Shown here piece after piece: positions 20,981-21,620 of a stretch of DNA of 21,620 nt. The notes beneath the pieces were generated by a model, which saw nothing but the letters and a program-made list of their open reading frames with translations, ran no database searches and had not been told where the DNA came from. Origin of the DNA: a virus; IMG/VR virus record IMGVR_UViG_3300021964_007591, positions 1 to 21,620 of that record; one strand, 5' to 3'. The number at the start of each line of letters is the position of its first letter. Position 1 is the stretch's first letter. Position numbers and translations under genes: made by a program.

Positions 20981-21620
20981 TATTGTTTTGGAACCATTCT
21001 TCCTGTGCCAGGAAAGGCTCCAAAGTGTACAGTATTATTTCTTATTCTACAAGCTTGATAAGATTTTGCACAGTCATCTTCGTCTGCACTTACTCCAACT
21101 AAATTATTTATTGTAATAGGATCAGCATTTGAAGTCCTAACAGGAAAAGTACCAGGTATAGCAATAGAGCCTGGACCAGGATATTGGCACTCTTCACCTT
21201 TATAGATCCATTGACAGGTATTTTTATAGAATTTACGCTTTGGTAACTGAAGCTTAAAATACTGCAACCAACTAGTTAATTCAAATTCTGCTTTAGTCTC
21301 ATTTAATAGCTGTAACTGAGTAACCTTAAACACATCTTTTACATAGGCTTCTTCATCATAATCATCATTAACAATGTATAGATTTTCGTTATTAGAAACG
21401 TTAGCTAAAGGAGCAGATAGAAATAGTATTCTATCCTCTTGTATATCTTGAATTTGAACAATATTTGTTGAAAAAGTAGTAGTAACATTATCACCTGGTC
21501 TATAAGGAGTACCATTTATTACAGATACTACGTTACTTGATATATAGTCAATTTTTGAATGCTCAGGCCAATATTGTAAATGATTAGCAAAGGTAGATTT
21601 TATTTCTACTACTGCGCCAA
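20980..21620 (-). CDS. Lambda L-like minor tail (tail-tip) protein with Fe-S cysteines, 5' end outside window
   Basis: The minus-strand frame is open from the right edge to TAA at 20980, so at least 213 residues of a larger protein are present. A GTG at 21333 is internal and not the start, because the frame runs on upstream without a stop. The upstream part (HLQYWPEHSKIDYI, NGTPYRPGDNVTT) looks like the N-terminal beta domain of lambda L. The C-terminal domain shows four cysteines in the L pattern: NTCQWIYKGEECQYPGPG, then DDCAKSYQACRIRNNT, then FGAFPGTGRM. In lambda L four cysteines at this place bind a [4Fe-4S] cluster. L links the tail-tip hub to J. It overlaps the radical SAM gene by TAATG. 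Confidence 0.92.
   Translation of the reverse strand, partial: GAVVEIKSTFANHLQYWPEHSKIDYISSNVVSVINGTPYRPGDNVTTTFSTNIVQIQDIQEDRILFLSAPLANVSNNENLYIVNDDYDEEAYVKDVFKVTQLQLLNETKAEFELTSWLQYFKLQLPKRKFYKNTCQWIYKGEECQYPGPGSIAIPGTFPVRTSNADPITINNLVGVSADEDDCAKSYQACRIRNNTVHFGAFPGTGRMVPKQ

Noticed and set aside
1-21620. tRNA genes, CRISPR arrays, insertion sequences, attachment sites and integrase
   Set aside because: No cloverleaf-like GC-rich islands, no regularly spaced direct repeats outside coding fibre repeats, and no transposase or integrase motifs were seen by eye on either strand.

Overview
This AT-rich window is a piece of a tailed bacteriophage genome (Caudoviricetes). The tail genes follow the lambda plan, with a tail-tip L-like protein, a split K (peptidase domains), an I-like protein and a giant J-like protein, so a siphovirus-like long non-contractile tail is most likely. 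Low GC, a ThyX, and several tiny basic or membrane proteins of a kind I associate with marine phages suggest an aquatic host. That host assignment is inference. No integrase, repressor, tRNA, CRISPR array or insertion sequence is visible.

Left part (1-4278, plus strand): replication and nucleotide genes in a tightly overlapping run. It starts with the tail end of a PDDEXK nuclease / resolvase-like gene and a strong sigma-70-type promoter (289-317). Then come a FEN-1/T5-type 5'-3' exonuclease, a dUTPase-fold protein with worn-out catalytic motifs, a small membrane protein, ThyX, a glycosyltransferase of the MurG/COG4671 type and a small SAM-methyltransferase-fold protein. Most junctions are ATGA or longer overlaps, which implies translational coupling. 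A 15-bp perfect hairpin followed by T6 (4322-4368) ends the run where it meets the opposing operon.

Right part (4267-21620, minus strand, read right to left): the late tail operon. Its order is tail-tip L (runs off the window edge), twitch-type radical SAM enzyme, two tandem NlpC/P60 peptidases, a stand-alone JAMM peptidase, tail-tip I, J with an inserted Hint (intein-like) domain, a collar-domain fibre, a small acidic protein, and a long repeat-containing fibre. A second radical SAM/SPASM enzyme, a 284-aa acidic protein and a cluster of seven small genes follow. Four of those small genes (48, 59, 55 and 46 aa) are very short and easily missed. Most genes in the small cluster have strong Shine-Dalgarno sites.

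Most unusual: (i) the J protein begins with a 22-residue leader ending in Gly7, then a complete 129-residue Hint domain (Cys1, TPNH block B, terminal HN) followed by Gly instead of Cys/Ser/Thr. This predicts self-cleavage that would free a lambda-like J N-terminus. (ii) Two different radical SAM enzymes are embedded in one tail operon. (iii) Lambda K is split into three genes, with the NlpC/P60 part duplicated. Together these suggest a tail tip that is extensively modified after translation, which is a hypothesis and not something the sequence proves.
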